A DNA stretch of 64,000 nucleotides, from the NCBI RefSeq assembly GCF_963662255.1, contig NC_085046.1, positions 48,561,797 through 48,625,796 on the forward strand, read 5' to 3'. Shown here piece after piece: positions 12,237 to 27,143 of this stretch (within the stretch, counting starts at the first letter, position 1; each line of letters starts with the position of its first letter). A model generated the notes under the pieces. That model searched no databases, was not told the DNA's origin, and worked only from the letters and a program-made list of their open reading frames with translations. Origin of the DNA: Cinclus cinclus. Taxonomy: Eukaryota; Chordata; Aves; Passeriformes; Cinclidae. The translations under genes were made by a program, and so were the position numbers.

Positions 12237-15200
12237 TAGTCACGGCTCTGAAAAAGTGCTAGAAAAAACAAACCCCTAAACCACTGCTCTATAATGGCAT
12301 TGGCAGAGTGGATCCAGGAGGCGTTGTGATTCAGACACTTACCACTGAGTCACCATTCTCCTGTGCTTCCTCACTGCTCTTGCCTGAAAGTAGTATATGG
12401 ATGGTACATGTTATTTGGCAACTATTAGGCATCCCTTTTTCATCCTCTATACCAGATTTGCTGTTCTTCCAGCTGAGTGCTAACAAAGGGAATGATCTGA
12501 ACATCTTGAACCATTCACTTCAATATTTCTGGATTACACACAGGGAATTTTCCTTCCCTCTGAGCCTGTTTTTTGGATATGTAACTCAAAACAAAAGATG
12601 GCCAGTTGCCACTTCATAAGCTCAGTGTGGAATCACAAAAAAGCAAACAAAAGGCAGGTCTTATCCCCACTTCAATAATGTAGGTATATGGTCTTGTTAG
12701 GCAGGTGTAAGACAAATGTTTGTCTTTAATTAATACAATGTATCAAACAAATAGATGCTTTTGAAGGTAAATGAGGGAGGTAAGTTTTGCAGCAGGAGAA
12801 TTTCCTTTTCTAAAGGATGAAAAGATCTACCTACATTACATCTTCAGAATGGTCTTGTTTACATATTAAATGTTTTGTCTTGTTCCAGTTTCAGCCTTTG
12901 TACAAGTGTTCAGTACCTGTCTTACTTGTCGTCTATGTTTTTTCTTAATGCTAATCTTTCACCTGTCAGTGCTCTGTCCATTGAATGACAGCTGGGTTCC
13001 AGTGGCAATGCCAGGGAGCATAGGGTACGGATGGGGGCAGGCCAAGACAGATTGCCCTCTGACCGAGGAGGTATTCATCATCTACAGACATAAATAAAAA
13101 AGGTCCTGGGAAAAGCAAAGTATTTGCTAAAGGTGACATTTAGCAGCTACTTCAACCCAAGTTTTGATTTTAACCAGTCAGTTCAAAGCACAATCAAATT
13201 GTCTGTAGCAAAATCCTCATTATATCACTGAAGTGAAGTTTTATTCAGACTGAAGTTTCAGGTGCTGCAGGTATCCAAGACACGTGACACACTGAGGGAA
13301 TGCAAGTGCTCAGGACTGCCTGTTTGGATTAAAAAAGGAACTGCCTGTATAAAGAGATGAAGATTATCACAGATCCAACTCCTTCAATAAAGGAGGAAAC
13401 TGCAAGGGCACAAAAATCTCTTGCATGGGTGGCCATTTTGGACATAGTGCAATGTGCTTTGAAATGAAACTACATCAGGGAGATGGCAATGATTTTCTTA
13501 AGGAAAATATAATTGCCATGGCTCTAAACTGAAATCTTCCAATAACAGAAAAAAAAATTGAAGCTACCTGGAAGACTTATAACTCTACACATTAAAAATA
13601 AACTGTACTTTGTTAGCATTCTCCTTCTGATTTCTCCTGCCACGAGCTTAAGTTGACCACAGTTACTTGCTTCTTGATACCATCTTCCCAGAATTGCATG
13701 GTATCAACTTTTCCAGTGCCAAAACAGACTGTAACATAAGCAAACTAGATTTTGATTTCAGAAAGGAATACTGTAAGATTTACACTACTTAACAGAGTAA
13801 AAGTTAACCTTTACCCAAAGACAGCTCAAACTAGGTAGTAGGTCTTTGCTTTTCTGATCTGTTGAAATTAAACAAAAGCAGCCAAGGACTCATTTTTACA
13901 ACAAGGAAGGCACTTTTTACACTGCTTTCAGTTCTGCCAAAAGGGATGTCATCCTGATCCCATGGTCATTTTATTCTTAGTCTATCTGTTTTTTTCTGAC
14001 AATCCTCCTCACCCTTCCTTGAAGGGATTCCATGATGGGGACACAGATTTTCAGTCCATTCAGGCTGAAGCAGTCCCTTCAGGCTATCTAGACATTGTGA
14101 CCATGGTTTCTAGATGATTTCAAGTGCAATAGTAAGCTCCATCTCTCCAGCAGGTGAACAAACCCCCCTGTGACTGATCTCAGCCTGTACAGCTCACAAC
14201 CTATGAACTGTGGTAATTGAATCAACTGATATAGGAGACATAAACCTGAGACCCTGGGAAACTGGCAATGCAAAGATGTTAATTAGCTCATTCCAAAGTA
14301 AATCTTACTCTTAGCTCTGATTCTTGGTTGGTCTGAGACCTTTGCCATAAAAGATCAAGTCCTCTGGGACTGGACCTTTGCCCTCAGGTATTCCCTATGT
14401 ATTGTGAACTGGATCTCTTGACCCCCATCCTTGGTCACTGCATGTTTTTGGAATAACATTGTTTTTGGATACTGTTTCTTGGACCACAGGGATTAAAGGA
14501 TATCTCTGCCACACCATTGTACCAATCTCACTTTATAATACAGCCACGCTATTAGCTAGTTAAGCCGGTAAGGTTGTTGCAAGGGGAGAACCCCTGGATC
14601 ACAACAGTGAACCAGCTGGTATTCTCAGTTCTCTGAGTAAAGACTACAGGGCAGAGAAACATTCAGCTTCTCCTTGTATTTTTATCAACCCAATGTCTGA
14701 AGCAAGACTAATTAGAGAAAGAATAGTCATTCACTATGTCTGGACAGAATACCATTCCAACATGCTCCAACAGCAGCTTGTATGACACAGGAGAAGCTGC
14801 CAGTCTGGGTCTCAGCCTGGAGTACATCTCCTTCTCCTCTTTAAATCAACAGGGATTTGACCAATGGCTGCAGCAGAAAAAAAGAGTAAATCCTTAGTGT
14901 TGCTGTGCTTGCAGCAGTGCTCTGCATGCCAGTTTCTCTCTATCTGCTTCCTCATAAACATCCTCTGATTGTAGTGGCTGTTTTGGGCTGGTTTACACTG
15001 TCCAAGGCAAATGAGAAAATACCCACCCCTTCCACCAGAAGGTCATCTGTATAAACAATTAATGAAGATGTTCCTGTCAGCTAATGTCCCATCTGTAAGG
15101 TTGATATAACCTAGGGCTAGTTAGATGTTCTGAACAATGATCAGTTGCTTTTAATGCTCCACTAGACTATTATACTCCTGTTGGCAGGCTAAAGCATTAG

Positions 15201-18200
15201 GAAAACGCAGTGGGCTTCTTTATTAAAATATTGAAAAGATTGCATCCTGCTGTCAGTAATGGTTTTGATCTCCAAAAAAAAGAAAAATACCTTGTGGCAG
15301 AAATGTAATTACAAGAGAAACACTGTACTTCCCTGATTTAGAGCAGATGGAGAAAAGGTCAACTATAAATTAAGATGTGGAATAAAATATTCTTATATAA
15401 GGATAAGAAATGAATGAATGAAAAGAAACTCCTCTGTATGAGAATAAACATGTTTTGTGTTTCACTTATACTGCAAGAAGATACCTACACAAATTTAGAA
15501 GAAAAAATTCTGACAGCCCCACAACAACATTGTAAGATGGAGGCAAAATCACAGAAGTTTAATGGTGGCGGTATGAAATCATCTCTAAATCTGTGCAGTA
15601 GCCTAGATAACACAGAGAGGACAGCAAAATTTGTCATAGGCAGGTGGATCCCAGAAACAGAAGGATAGACACGCTAGATTAAATAGTTGCATTTAAATCA
15701 CCAGGTTAGATTTGCCCTTGGTGCAAATCAGAGTATACTTGGCTTATTGAGCTAGGACAGAAAAAAGTCACCTACCATAAAGTACATGTGGAAATGGTTT
15801 TTCTTTAATAAACCACACATTTTTTATTTCATTTCACGTAGTCTTCAAAACCTGAGACCTGTATTTAAGTAAGACTTGTCCTGTACAAGGTTGCATTTTT
15901 TGTTTCCTGTCAGCACCACCTCAATTTAAAATAATGTTTTTTTCTTTTTTATTTTTTTAGTTTGACAGAATATTTTTTGAATTATTATTATGAAGCCTGC
16001 CATTTTATGCTTAAAGTGTGATTTTATTAACAGATAGAGCTGGGTCAAAGACAGGGAAACTCCTTGTGATGAAGGCCAATTGGAGGAAAAGAGCATGATT
16101 TCAGCTGAACAATTCCAAAAGCACCAAAGAAGAATTGTTCATTGTTTCAAGAATTGTTCATTGAAATAAAGAATAGTTAGTTTAGCTTGGCTCTCATTAA
16201 AACAGCCTTTAAATGTCATTTTTCTTGGCCTAATTTTTTGAAAGACCACATTACAGGAGAGAAAGAACAATTTTTACTTTTGCCCCCCCTTTTCTGTGTA
16301 TATGGAGAGGTCCTGTCCTGAAGTTTTCATGCCAAAATAAGGCCTTAGATATACCCAAGTTCATTTAAAAACAACTAGAAATTACCATGGTAAAAGTATT
16401 CTTAATCTTTACTCATTAATAAACTCTTCAAAGTAAAATCATTTTTATATGCTTCTGAAATACTGGTGAGATTACAAATTTTATTTTGAAGTATTTTTAA
16501 CAGATGTACTGGATATCTTCTACATTATAAGCATGCATGTACAGCATGAACTATGCAGAATTAATAAATTATAAATAATCTTCTTCAAAGCTTACCATCT
16601 TTTTTTCTTTTGTTCATGGAAATTTATCCTTGTGAGGTTATTGCAAAAAATATATTCAAAATAATAATAATAATCCTGGTTAAAGAATGAACTAGACAGT
16701 TCAAAACAGATAAATGACAGTTCAACCCAAAAATTAAAATCATATGCTTACTTGATGTGCTCGTGTACTTGTCTCCAACTTCTATCATGTTTATTTCCTT
16801 CACTTCTCACCCAATGTATTTCTTTGATGTGTCCAAATAATGGCTAAGACTCAGAAATACATCAGTGCCAAGCACAAACAATTGGTATGCACAGACAGGG
16901 CTGAACTCCTTTGTGTCATATAAGCTATAATGTCACCAATAGTAAAGTTTAAATACAGGTAATTCTCAGGGGGAAAGAAATTAGGAAATGTGTCTACACT
17001 TTGAGGACATTAATTTCTTTCTTATTAATGATTGGTCTGTGAGCTAAATCTAATTCGGATCTTAACATATGGATGGACTCTCTTTGTTTTGAAAGATAGC
17101 CTCTCTTTTCCTTGGTTTCAGTAGAATATGAACAGATATTAATTGTTGTCAAAACATTAAAGTTGCAGACAATTTTTTTGTTGCTTGTGCTGTGATTCAA
17201 TAAGTTTGTAAGCTTTTGCTGGCTTAATTTCACAAGTCATAATCACTTCCAAAATTTTGACTCAAGAAGTTAAAACCATGGTACATCAATGCCTGCAAGC
17301 TGCTGAAGAATCAACCTGCAGCTACTGCATGGTACATTCAGTACAAAACAGACTCCTGCTTACTTTAAATAAACATTAATGGTCACAGAAGGCATACATT
17401 CCTGAAAAGAGCCTGAAAAAGTAACATATACAAAAAGATGGAAAACTCTCCTATTCCCATTTCTAAGAATATTTCTTGAGTAAGACAATTTTTTTTCTTT
17501 AGTGATACAAACTAGAAATTTAGTTTTAGGCTCTTTTCTCCAAAACATATGCCCCCTTTAAGGTATTAAAGAAGTATAGAAGGCATCCAGCTTAAAAACA
17601 GTGCTAAATATTATATGCTTTGACTTTTGCATTTCACTCCATCCTCCTCAATCACTGCCCAGTTTCTTCACAAAACAAGAGTGAATTAGATCCAAGACTT
17701 CCTTTTACATTGCCTAATAAACTCTTTTAAGATATTCACTGCTAAATCTGTCAGTAAATACACTTTCAAATATATTTTCTAGCCTTCATAAATTCAAGTT
17801 TAACACTTTGAGCTAAATTTACACATAGGAAATAGTAAAAGCTATTCTACTAAATTCTAAATTTGCACATAGAGGATTGAGGGTATGCTACATTATGGGC
17901 ACCATTTGTATTTACACTGCAAAGATACAGTGCAGTGTTACTCCATACACTGCATTTGTACCAAGCATTTTAAAATTTTCATCTCAGATACTAGATCTCT
18001 AAATTCCAGCCCGATCAATGCAGTCCTGAAAATACAAGACTCATATAGCTTCATTTTTTATAGTACAGAACAAACATAACAAAAAAATGCAAAAGAATTG
18101 TAGCAGGGATGAATAAAATGCTTACAAGGAGAAGAACAATATGGGAAACATTCAGTTAATCAGGTTTTCCTTGCACAAATTAACATTGATAGTATTTTAC

Positions 18201-20645
18201 TACTCATGATAAAACAGTGCAATTTATAATGCTGCATCTCTCAGAAATGTTTGGATCTGCTATTGTTTGGTGACATAAGTGCCATGTTTTGTGCATGTTT
18301 CTGAGCAGATGATGGGTGAATTCTGATTTTGGTAATTAGTAGATGGCTCATTGAAAAGAATTTTTAGTTAATATATTAGATTTTGAAAAATAGAAGCCTA
18401 ATGAAATAATTTACATATAATTATTAATAATCATAACATTATTCTGAGTAGGCAAGTTGCATAACTCATGTGTTCAGCAAATGGTACATACAAATAGTCA
18501 TTAAAAGCTCTTGCTTTATTCAGTTGAGAAAAAATCACATACATATAGCAAATGCCAGCTTGTCCCTTCTGAAACAGCTTTGTATTTTAAGAAGCAAAAA
18601 TATTTTTAAAAGAGTGTCTTATTCTGTCATTCTCAGATCAGAAAGTCCTGCTTTAAATGGAGCAGAAAGCTGTCAAAGGTCAAAAATCATTAGCAGAACT
18701 AAGAGCAGATCCTGTATTCCTGGTCTCAGTCAAGCCCAGGTCTCTCAAGCAGCACACTGCAGGATCAAGCCATAGTAAGAAACCTTCAAGGTCACAGGCC
18801 ATCAAACCTGGCTCGCAACAGTAACTGTTCAGCCATGATAAGGGAAGAAGATACATCTTTCTACCTATGCATTTTTATTCTTTCCTCTACCTTTTCCATC
18901 CTTCAACTCTGTTTTGCCCAAGATAGACTGCTGTGCTTTTCCCCCTATATTAAACTCACCTCTGGGAGGAAGGGGAAGAAGGGGAAGGTGATGGTGGTGG
19001 GGGGGAACCAAAATAACAAAGCAAAAATCTGCAAATAATTCATAACTTACCAAAGCAACATTACACTTTATTCCAGAGCTGTGAACTATATAGAAAATGA
19101 GAAAGAATCAGCCATTCATCATTTATTGTTGCATCAGTTCCTCGCTGCTTAGTGCAGGTCAGAGTAATAAAGACATGTTGAAGCTTCTCTAAATTATTCT
19201 TTGAACCTGAAACTTTCTTTATAGCAGTTAGGACTATAGAAAGATGTCACTTTTTTCCTGAATTATTTGGGGATAATTTGGGTCTAAAACAGCTGAGGAT
19301 CTTGAAGAAAATCTCTAGGAAGGGTAAGCATCAGAGAGGAAAATCAATCCAGAGGTGATCAGAGAGCAAAGAAGTCTCTGAACTAGGGTGGTGGTTTTGC
19401 CTGTTTTAAAGATGGATTTAGTTTCTGACAACCAGATAATGTCCTTCAGTGTGCAGTCTAATTAAATTATCCTGGGTGTCTCTCTCTCTGTAATGCTCAT
19501 CAGGATGCTGACAGATTTATTTCCTACATCTCAGGAAAAATTTCATGCATATGTCAATGGACAAATCATAGTCTTCAGTCATGGTGTCTAGCAGTATAAC
19601 ATAAATAAATAAAATCATGTAACTGTTTTCTGTGAGGTCTCTATTTTCTCCCTCTCACATTTACAGATTCCTCACTGGGCATGAGGCCTATGCAAATGTA
19701 AAAAGTGATTTTAGAGATACAAAGTGCATCCTACTTACTCAGGTTTTCAGACTGTCTTGGAGTGATTATTCATGGTTGTATGAAAGCCAAGAGAAGAGTA
19801 TAAAAAGCAGATTGGCTATGCACCTACAGCCTGGTGAAAACCTGGCTCTGTGTTTAGAGGTTGACATCATTTCTTGAAAGACCTGAAGCTACAAGTCAGT
19901 GTAGCTTGAAAAGATGACATTCCATGAAGCTATGGGCAGATCACATTATAGCATGCTCAGGCTTCATGGTGCATTATATAATACCTATGATCTAGAGGTG
20001 TGGGGGCATTTACCTTCAAACCTTTGATATTACTATGGCATCAAATGTATTCTGTGCTAGACAGTTGGTATTAACTCAGTCTAAAACACCTATATACGGG
20101 AGGCTGGCAGAATACAGCAAACAAACAAAACTAAAGAAAAGGGTTACCACATGAAAAATGCTTTTTAAAATCAAAACCGCAGAGATTTAGGATTTCTACA
20201 TATTCATATTTTTCCCAAAAATTCAGTTTTCCAAGGAGCAAAAATGAAGTTAAAACGCTGGAAACTAATAGGAAGTATTCCTATAGTTAAACAGCTGACA
20301 ACTGCTGCAATGTATTTTAAGAAACTATATTTTATTTTAAGATTTCACAAGTTTATCCCATTTTCCCCCCTCTTACTTTAGAAAACTAAAAAGAAATAAG
20401 AGAAAGGAAGAGTGAGTGAAGAAGCGAGCTGTGTGAATTGAACACTCTGAAGCTGTTGAGGATATAATTTCTGAGTATTAGCGAATCAGCCTGATGAAAA
20501 GGTTCATTTTGGGATTCCAGGACTTCAGGAGTTTAGAGGAACCTTGGGGATGCTTTTACATTCTGGACTCAAAGATGCCATTCCTACTGCAACCTGATGA
20601 TTACCTTGAATACTCATAGATAGACTGAGAGATAAGGTTGCTACA
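12237..20645. other. Intergenic AT-rich DNA
   Basis: About 8.4 kb with no gene recognised. A short ATA/ATT repeat occurs at about 16658-16675. The segment at 14320-14640 has mixed composition unlike its surroundings but no identifiable element ends. Open frames are short and unsupported. Confidence 0.5.
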
Positions 20646-21002
20646 TGTTGTCGTCTATAATCATGGTTTTATATTGCACAGAAAATGGTCTGTTCTCTTT
20701 CCCCTATTTTGGTTTGTAGCATGGTCTATCCCTCTTTTCAATCTCTCCCCTTCAGCACCACCCCATTGGCTGTGATGTGTTTCTTCCCTCCCCTATCTCT
20801 GGGTTCAAAAAGGCCTGCTATTTCCTATATCTCTCTTTCTCCCTCCCCAGAATAAAAGAGTGCTGGACATGGGTGACTGAGTGAGAGCCTTTTCTGATTT
20901 TTTGCTTTTTTTGTGTGGTCCTGATTCTCTTCTGGCCCAGGCTAGCCTTATTGGAGCCAAGAGAGACTCGGGATAATGGCACAGCTATGCAGCCTGCTTA
21001 CA
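20646..21002 (+). mobile_element. Possible LTR or LTR fragment
   Basis: The stretch starts TGTTGTCG, has a pyrimidine-rich middle with a CCATTGGC (inverted CCAAT) motif at about 20763, AATAAAAG at about 20851 followed by a GT-rich stretch, and ends near 'gcctgcttaca'. That order resembles U3-R-U5 of a short class II-type LTR. No convincing target duplication was found (left gctaca, right gtgaat), so the boundaries are uncertain. It could be a truncated LTR abutting the CR1 that follows. Confidence 0.4.
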
Positions 21003-21012
21003 GTGAATTCTT

Positions 21013-21690
21013 AGTCATACAATTGCTTAGGTTGAAAAAGACCTCTTAGATCAATTGAGTTCAACTGTAAATTTAATACTGCCAACTCTACCACAAAACT
21101 GTGTCCCCAGGTGTCACATCTACCTGTCTGTAAAATACCACCAGGCATGGTTACCCAGTGACTTCCCTGGCAGCCTGTTCCAATGCTTGGCAATCCTTTC
21201 AGGGAACACATTTTTTCTAATATTCAATCAAAAGCTCCCCTGGCACAACTTGACGTTGTTTCTTCTCATCATGTCACCTAGGAGAAGAGACTGACCCCCA
21301 GCTGGCTACAACCTTACTTCAGGGGGTTGTAGAGAGCAGTAGGATCCCCCCTGAACCCCCTTTTCTCCAAGCTAAACATACCCAGCTCCCTCAGCCTCTC
21401 CTCATCAGACTTGTGCTCCAGACCCTTCCCCAGCTCTCTTGCCTTTCTCTGGACATGCTCCTGCACCTCAATGTCTCTCTTGTAGAGAGGGGCCCAAAAC
21501 TGAACCCTCCGTCAAAGGTGCAGCCTCACCAGTGCCAAGTACAGATGGATAATCACTGCCCCAGTCCTGCTGGCCACGTTATTGCTGACACAAGCCAGGA
21601 TGCCATTGACCTTCATGGCCACCTGAGCACATGCTGGCTCATGTCCAGAAGGCCCAATCCTTTTCCACCAGGCAACTTTCCAGCCACAAC
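21013..21690 (-). mobile_element. CR1 LINE 3' fragment, minus strand
   Basis: A clear minus-strand CR1 copy. On the plus strand it begins at its 3' terminus (cttagtcatacaattgctta) and continues with 'ccctggcagcctgttccaat' at about 21166, 'gagaagagactgacccccag' at about 21282, 'ctcctcatcagacttgtgct' at about 21400 and 'gaggggcccaaaactgaac' at about 21487. It is 5'-truncated near 21690. The subfamily differs from the copies at 1.1 and 11.6 kb, judging by the different 3' UTR wording. The ORF2 remnant is broken. Confidence 0.9.
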
Positions 21691-23070
21691 TGTTAGTGAG
21701 AATCCATTAAAGAGCAACTAGATCACATAACCAAATAACAACAACCTATACTTAGTAATAGAATGACAAAGACATTGACCTAATTGAGCAATCAACTAAC
21801 TAGGAGATGCCAGGGGAAGCCAAAGATTCATAGGAATTTGGATTTATCCTCTCGTTCTCAATGTTTCATTCACCTTTCACGTGAAGGATGACAGGCCAAG
21901 CACTGGTCTGCAACATGCTGAGGTTCTCATCCCACTAAATTCTGTAACAAAACTCCTGTTTTGGATCAAGTTTCCACTATCAAATTGAAATGCCACATTA
22001 CTTTTTTACCTGTTATTGTGTTTCCTCTGAAGAGAAAAGTCTCTTCTGCTTACCCACAGCTTATGTATTGCAACAAATCTGAAAGTAATGTTATTACAAA
22101 TGTTATTAAAACAAGAATGAGTGAATGTCACCTATGTAGTATGTCACCTCTCTAAGCTATTATTTTGACTCCACTTTTTCTCACAGATTCAGTACTAAGC
22201 TGGAACAATCTAGTTTCAAGGAGATCAGTCTGCAATGCCATCCACAGGTACTGCACTGATTTCTTGCGTCCTGCACTGAACTGTGTGCTAGGACTTTTGG
22301 GGCAGATATGATGGAACTAGCACCATAGTGAAATGAACTACCCCATGAATCCTCTCCTAGCCTGTCAAAGGAGAATTTGATTGCACTAATGGGTATAAAT
22401 AATCTTTTACACAAAACACTTCAATGTTCAGACACTTCAGGTTTCAATGCTGTGACCTTTTCTTTGATGGGAAGGTGCAGTTGCAGTCCAGAGCAATGAA
22501 GCAAAAAAATTATTAGCATAGAAGAAGGGATAGAGGAAGAAAAGATAGAGACATCCTTTCCTGCAGAGATCCCACAATCTTGTGAAGAGATAGGTGGGGA
22601 GAATATTTACAGAGGTGCTGACAGATTTGACAATGATTTGTTCTGGGATTGCACAGCAAGCAGAAGAGTAACAGGACCACCTTATCTCAGGCCAACTAGC
22701 AACAAAGTCAAATCTGTGTGAGGAAGGTCCCATTTTGGAGGTCTGTGAGAAATATGGTGGTGCAGATTTAGCTCTACAAGAGAGTGAGCCATCTGACCTC
22801 ACTCCTGTCAAGGCACATGAAAGCAAGAAACATTAATAGATTTCTACACATCTGCAATTTCAGCACCCACAGACACACTAACCAGAAAGGAAACACTGAA
22901 CAAAAGAGAATGACCACTAAGGACCTTTTTGGTCCTGCTAGAGCTGCAAAACGGGTGCCCTCCAAAGTACAGGAAGATGGGCTGTTTTGTAAAAACTGCA
23001 AATAATTTCTATCCACCACTCCAAATTGCATATATTAAAATGCATATCAGAACTACAAAACCACAAATAC

Positions 23071-23091
23071 TTTTTTTTTTTTTTTTTTTTT
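23071..23091. repeat. Poly-T tract (21 T)
   Basis: An uninterrupted run of T. It could be the tail of a retroposed sequence, but no element is recognisable beside it. Confidence 0.9.
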
Positions 23092-23292
23092 GGTAAATGT
23101 GGGATCCGATTATGAGTCATACCAGAAATCTCAGTAAGTAAAAATTATATGCAATTTTCAAATAATCCTTATTTCTCAAATACCTAAAAAAAGGCATTAA
23201 TATGACAGGAAATATAATAGCAAATGTCAACATTATACTTTAGACTTTACTTTGATACTTTAGCTATAACTGGCAACAGAAATGCATATCAT

Positions 23293-23309
23293 ACACACAC
23301 ACACACACA
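23293..23309. repeat. (AC)n microsatellite
   Basis: About eight AC units, slightly interrupted at the right end; likely length-polymorphic. Confidence 0.9.
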
Positions 23310-25224
23310 AACATATGCACGCTTCTCAACTTTCCATCTTACAGTTTGTTACAGGTTCTATGTAAGACATAGCCCTGTGTAACATACAAATAGCAATGTT
23401 TCAGCAACATTTACAGCAAAGCTTTTATTTAAACAAAAATGACCTATCAAGAGCCATGTCACAGTTAATACAGCAAAAGCAACAGGAAGTACTGTTCTAA
23501 TTTAATACAAATACGTATTTGCCAGTTGATACATATTTCACCAATAAACATCTGAACAGAATCATGTTTCCTTTCAAGCTGGATAGAAATCTCAAATCTG
23601 CTTAGACACAGCTGTTGGGGTAAACTGACTCTGCTTGCTTCAAAAAGAAAAATAATTAAGGAATGGAGTAAAACACATGCATCAAGTTGGAGACATCATG
23701 CTACAGCATGTCCTAGTACAGAAAAGCAAAAATCATTCCAGAGGGAAATCATTACAGATTCCATTAATAGGGAAATTTTGACTCTGAAAGTGATCTTCTA
23801 ATACTTTTAAAAGGGATAAGCATATTGCATGCTGTCTCTTGCCATCTTGCACTTTTAAACCTACAGGGAATTGAATTGTTGGATTTTCTGTAAGTTCAGA
23901 AAGCAGTTGTGTAGCTGCTGCTAAATAGAAGTTTGAATAAATAAATTTCTGAGTTGTCAATCAACCTCATTTATTCATTTAGTGGGAGGGTGAATGTCTT
24001 TATTGAGTCTGGTGAAGCAACACGAAGGTTAAGAACATGCTCCATCTGTTCACTGCTCAGCAGCACTCCTCGCTTCCCAAAGCAGGGAAGGGAGGAGATT
24101 CTTGCCCTGAGCAAGTAGGGAGTGTGCCAGCTTTCTGCTAGCATGGCTCCGTTTGACCGCTCACATCCCTGTTCTCACAGCCTCCGAGCAGTGGCTGCCA
24201 ATCACACTGAACTGCAGAGAGGGTTTGCATAATATAAGTCCATAATATCAGCATATTTCAAATGGTAGGTGGAGACATTTCTTTGTCAGCACAGTGAGCT
24301 GTGCAGGTTCTGGTATAAGCAGAACTGATATAACATGCCTCCCTGTAAACTGAAAGTCACAGGAAGAAATCAAACACTCAGGACCAGATTCTCATATCCC
24401 TGAAATGAACCAATTTCCCTAAAAACGAACAGACTTACTGAAGCTAACAAAACATTTTATGGTCTACACTGAGGGTGAGTGTAGATCTGAACATGCTAAT
24501 TCACATTTGAATTTAGGAATTTGTGCTGACTTTGATTGCATGTAGGCAGAAGATGGCCTCTTATAATTTACATTAGGTCTCAGTAGCTCAAAACCAGCAA
24601 TGCAAAACAAGTGTCACAAGTGTAATTTACTTCTTAGGAAAGGGAATTTTCAAAAGATATTAAAAAAGGCATCCATCTGTCAGACGTAGGCTTCTCATCT
24701 CTTGAAAGTCTTGAGAGAAGAAATAAAATGATGAACTGAAAGGGGAGGAAAGCACAGAGAATAAGATGAAGCCTTCCTTCACTACTGCTTAGTATAGCTT
24801 CTTTGAAACCAGAGCCTCTGTGTTGGTGTGCAACACTTGAAAGGGCCAGAGCAGGATGAAGGGAAAAAAAACCCAACCTAATGATGATTCAATGGATATC
24901 CTGAGATAACAGAAGGTTCTGTGCCTTTTTCACTGACCAAAAGACAAGAATTTCATGTTGTAATGGTCCTAAAAACTACTGAAGATTGCAAATAATAACA
25001 AAATATTTTAATATTTTCTTGTTATTACCTTCAATTTCAATGTTCTTTGACCAGTAGGGCACCACAGAGCATCTATCTACAACACTCAGATGCATAAAGA
25101 ACAGTTACAAGTACCTTTATAGTTTCAAATGATTAATTAAGCTTGGACAAGTGATACCTTAAACATTCAGGATCCCCCTACTATACTGTACTGCATCCTT
25201 TTCTCTAAAATCACAAAAATCACC

Positions 25225-25279
25225 AAAAAAAAAAAAAAGGAAAAAAAAAGAAAAAGTAAAAAAATAAAAGAAGAAAAGG
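25225..25279. repeat. A-rich tract
   Basis: A-runs interrupted by single G or T bases, low complexity. Confidence 0.85.
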
Positions 25280-27106
25280 ATCAATTTACAATTCCAATAT
25301 GTTAACTATTTACAATACCAACCAGCTTGGTAAAACCTTCCCTTGCAAAAGTACTAGGTACAGAAAGTTAGTTTTTATCCATGTGCACTGTAGTTTTCAG
25401 GATTCAACTCTTATGTCCAGAAAAGTTGCTTGAAATCTTTGCCTCCACTCTCTAGTCTTGAAGTCTTTGGCAAACTATTTAGAGAATAAGATCAGTGAGG
25501 GTGAAGAGTGGTAATGTCTAGCAGATTATAGCCTCAGATATATTTTATACTTTTGTATAGCATAATGACATAGACATACTGTAAAATGCCAACCAAGAAA
25601 GTGAGAAATTATCAGGCTCTGGTTTTAAAATCATACAACAAATAATTAATTCTTGTATTTGTATATTAAATAGGAAATATAAATTTATTTAGAAATTACA
25701 TTTATACTTCCATTATAGAAAGATTAATAATCTGGTTTTGTTTGCAACAAGTATGTGAAATGTTAATTGGGAGAATGAGATCTAGTTGCTAAAGGAGTTT
25801 TGGAGACTGGGGGACCATTGGATTTTAAGGAGAGAAGACCACTCCCTTTTCTATAAAAGTTTTGTGATTTTTCAAATAGGAAAGTGAAAGGAACTTCTAG
25901 ATTCCACTTAAAATACATACTGACACTTTCTGTCACACAATGGATTTGGGTTTTGAAAAGGATAATGGACTTATGATACTACTTGTAACATATTCCCTGA
26001 TACAACTCAGTCATATATGTGGGAGCTGTAAAACTACTTTCAATATCTTTTTAACAAATAATTTTGCATCCTTTATTTTAGATTGCACTATCAGAGACAA
26101 ATATCTTCAAACAGATTTTTCGCTGAACAATAAGCTGTACAAAAAAATTGTCATCAGATTTTTAAACTACATTTAATTGACAGAGAGAAAACTGAGAAAA
26201 TGCTAGATTTGCCTGTCTAGATAAAAATCTGAAGGACAAAACAGTATAGTACCTGTCTAGTACTGATTGCCCTGAGGTCCCTGAAGATTTCAGAAAATTT
26301 GATACATGAGTTCCTATGCACCCTAGAATGAATGCAATGTCAAATTGGTTTTGTCAAATTAATCTGACATGAATTGGTCAGAAGTGAGGTCACAAAGCTT
26401 CCTAGCTACATTTTAATTGAAATATCCATTGTATTTTAGACAGTGCAGAACAATAAGGTGAGTTATCATGGAAGATCCTATTGAAACATCTATTCTGCTA
26501 AAAAGACAAGAAGTTGTACGATGCATGCAGCTGATATTATCAGTCTCAATGGCGGAAAGCAATGAATTAAAAGAAACTGTTCGTTTTAGAATGAGATATA
26601 CCATGCAGATTGTTATACGGGACATCAGGATCAGGTCTACAGAAAAAAGAAAATCCATAATTTGATAGATCTATGACAATACACAGGTTTTATTAAGAAA
26701 CAGTTACAGCAATGAAAGTTGAATGAAAGAGTAGCAGACCACCAGGTTTTTACAACTGAATTTTTGGCCCCACTCAGGTCAGTAGCAAAATTTTCATTAA
26801 CTTTCATAGTATCAGGGTTTCATCCAGTATTAACAAGGAAACACAGCAACTACCATTTATGAAAGCCTCTAATCTCTTGCCCCTGTTTCTGTCAGTAACT
26901 CCTCTCTGATGCCTAAAATCTAAAATGTAAATGGGAAAATAACATGATATAGCAGTTAAGTGTTCATTTTGTTTGTGTAATAAATGACTGACACTTCTAT
27001 TTCCCTTTCTTGTCATCAATTACAAGCTATTTGCTAAGATGTGTTTAGCTTAACTAGCAAGTTGAAGCTTGAGACTGTGGACTTAGGTGATCCTATGGGG
27101 GAATCT

Positions 27107-27107
27107 A

Positions 27108-27138
<31 letters not shown>

Positions 27139-27143
27139 CAAAC
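27107..27143. repeat. (CAAAA)n microsatellite
   Basis: About six CAAAA units in tandem. Confidence 0.9.

Noticed and set aside
14320..14640. Mixed-composition block with a possible U5-like end
   Set aside because: No TG...CA termini, no TATA/AATAAA arrangement and no flanking duplication.
22437..22826. 129-codon minus-strand frame
   Set aside because: No recognisable domain, overlapping frames on both strands and no splice or promoter context.
23293..23309. AC repeat considered as a Z-DNA or array signal
   Set aside because: It is a short ordinary microsatellite.
24040..24230. GC-richer patch as a possible promoter
   Set aside because: No CpG island, no core promoter elements and no adjoining exon.
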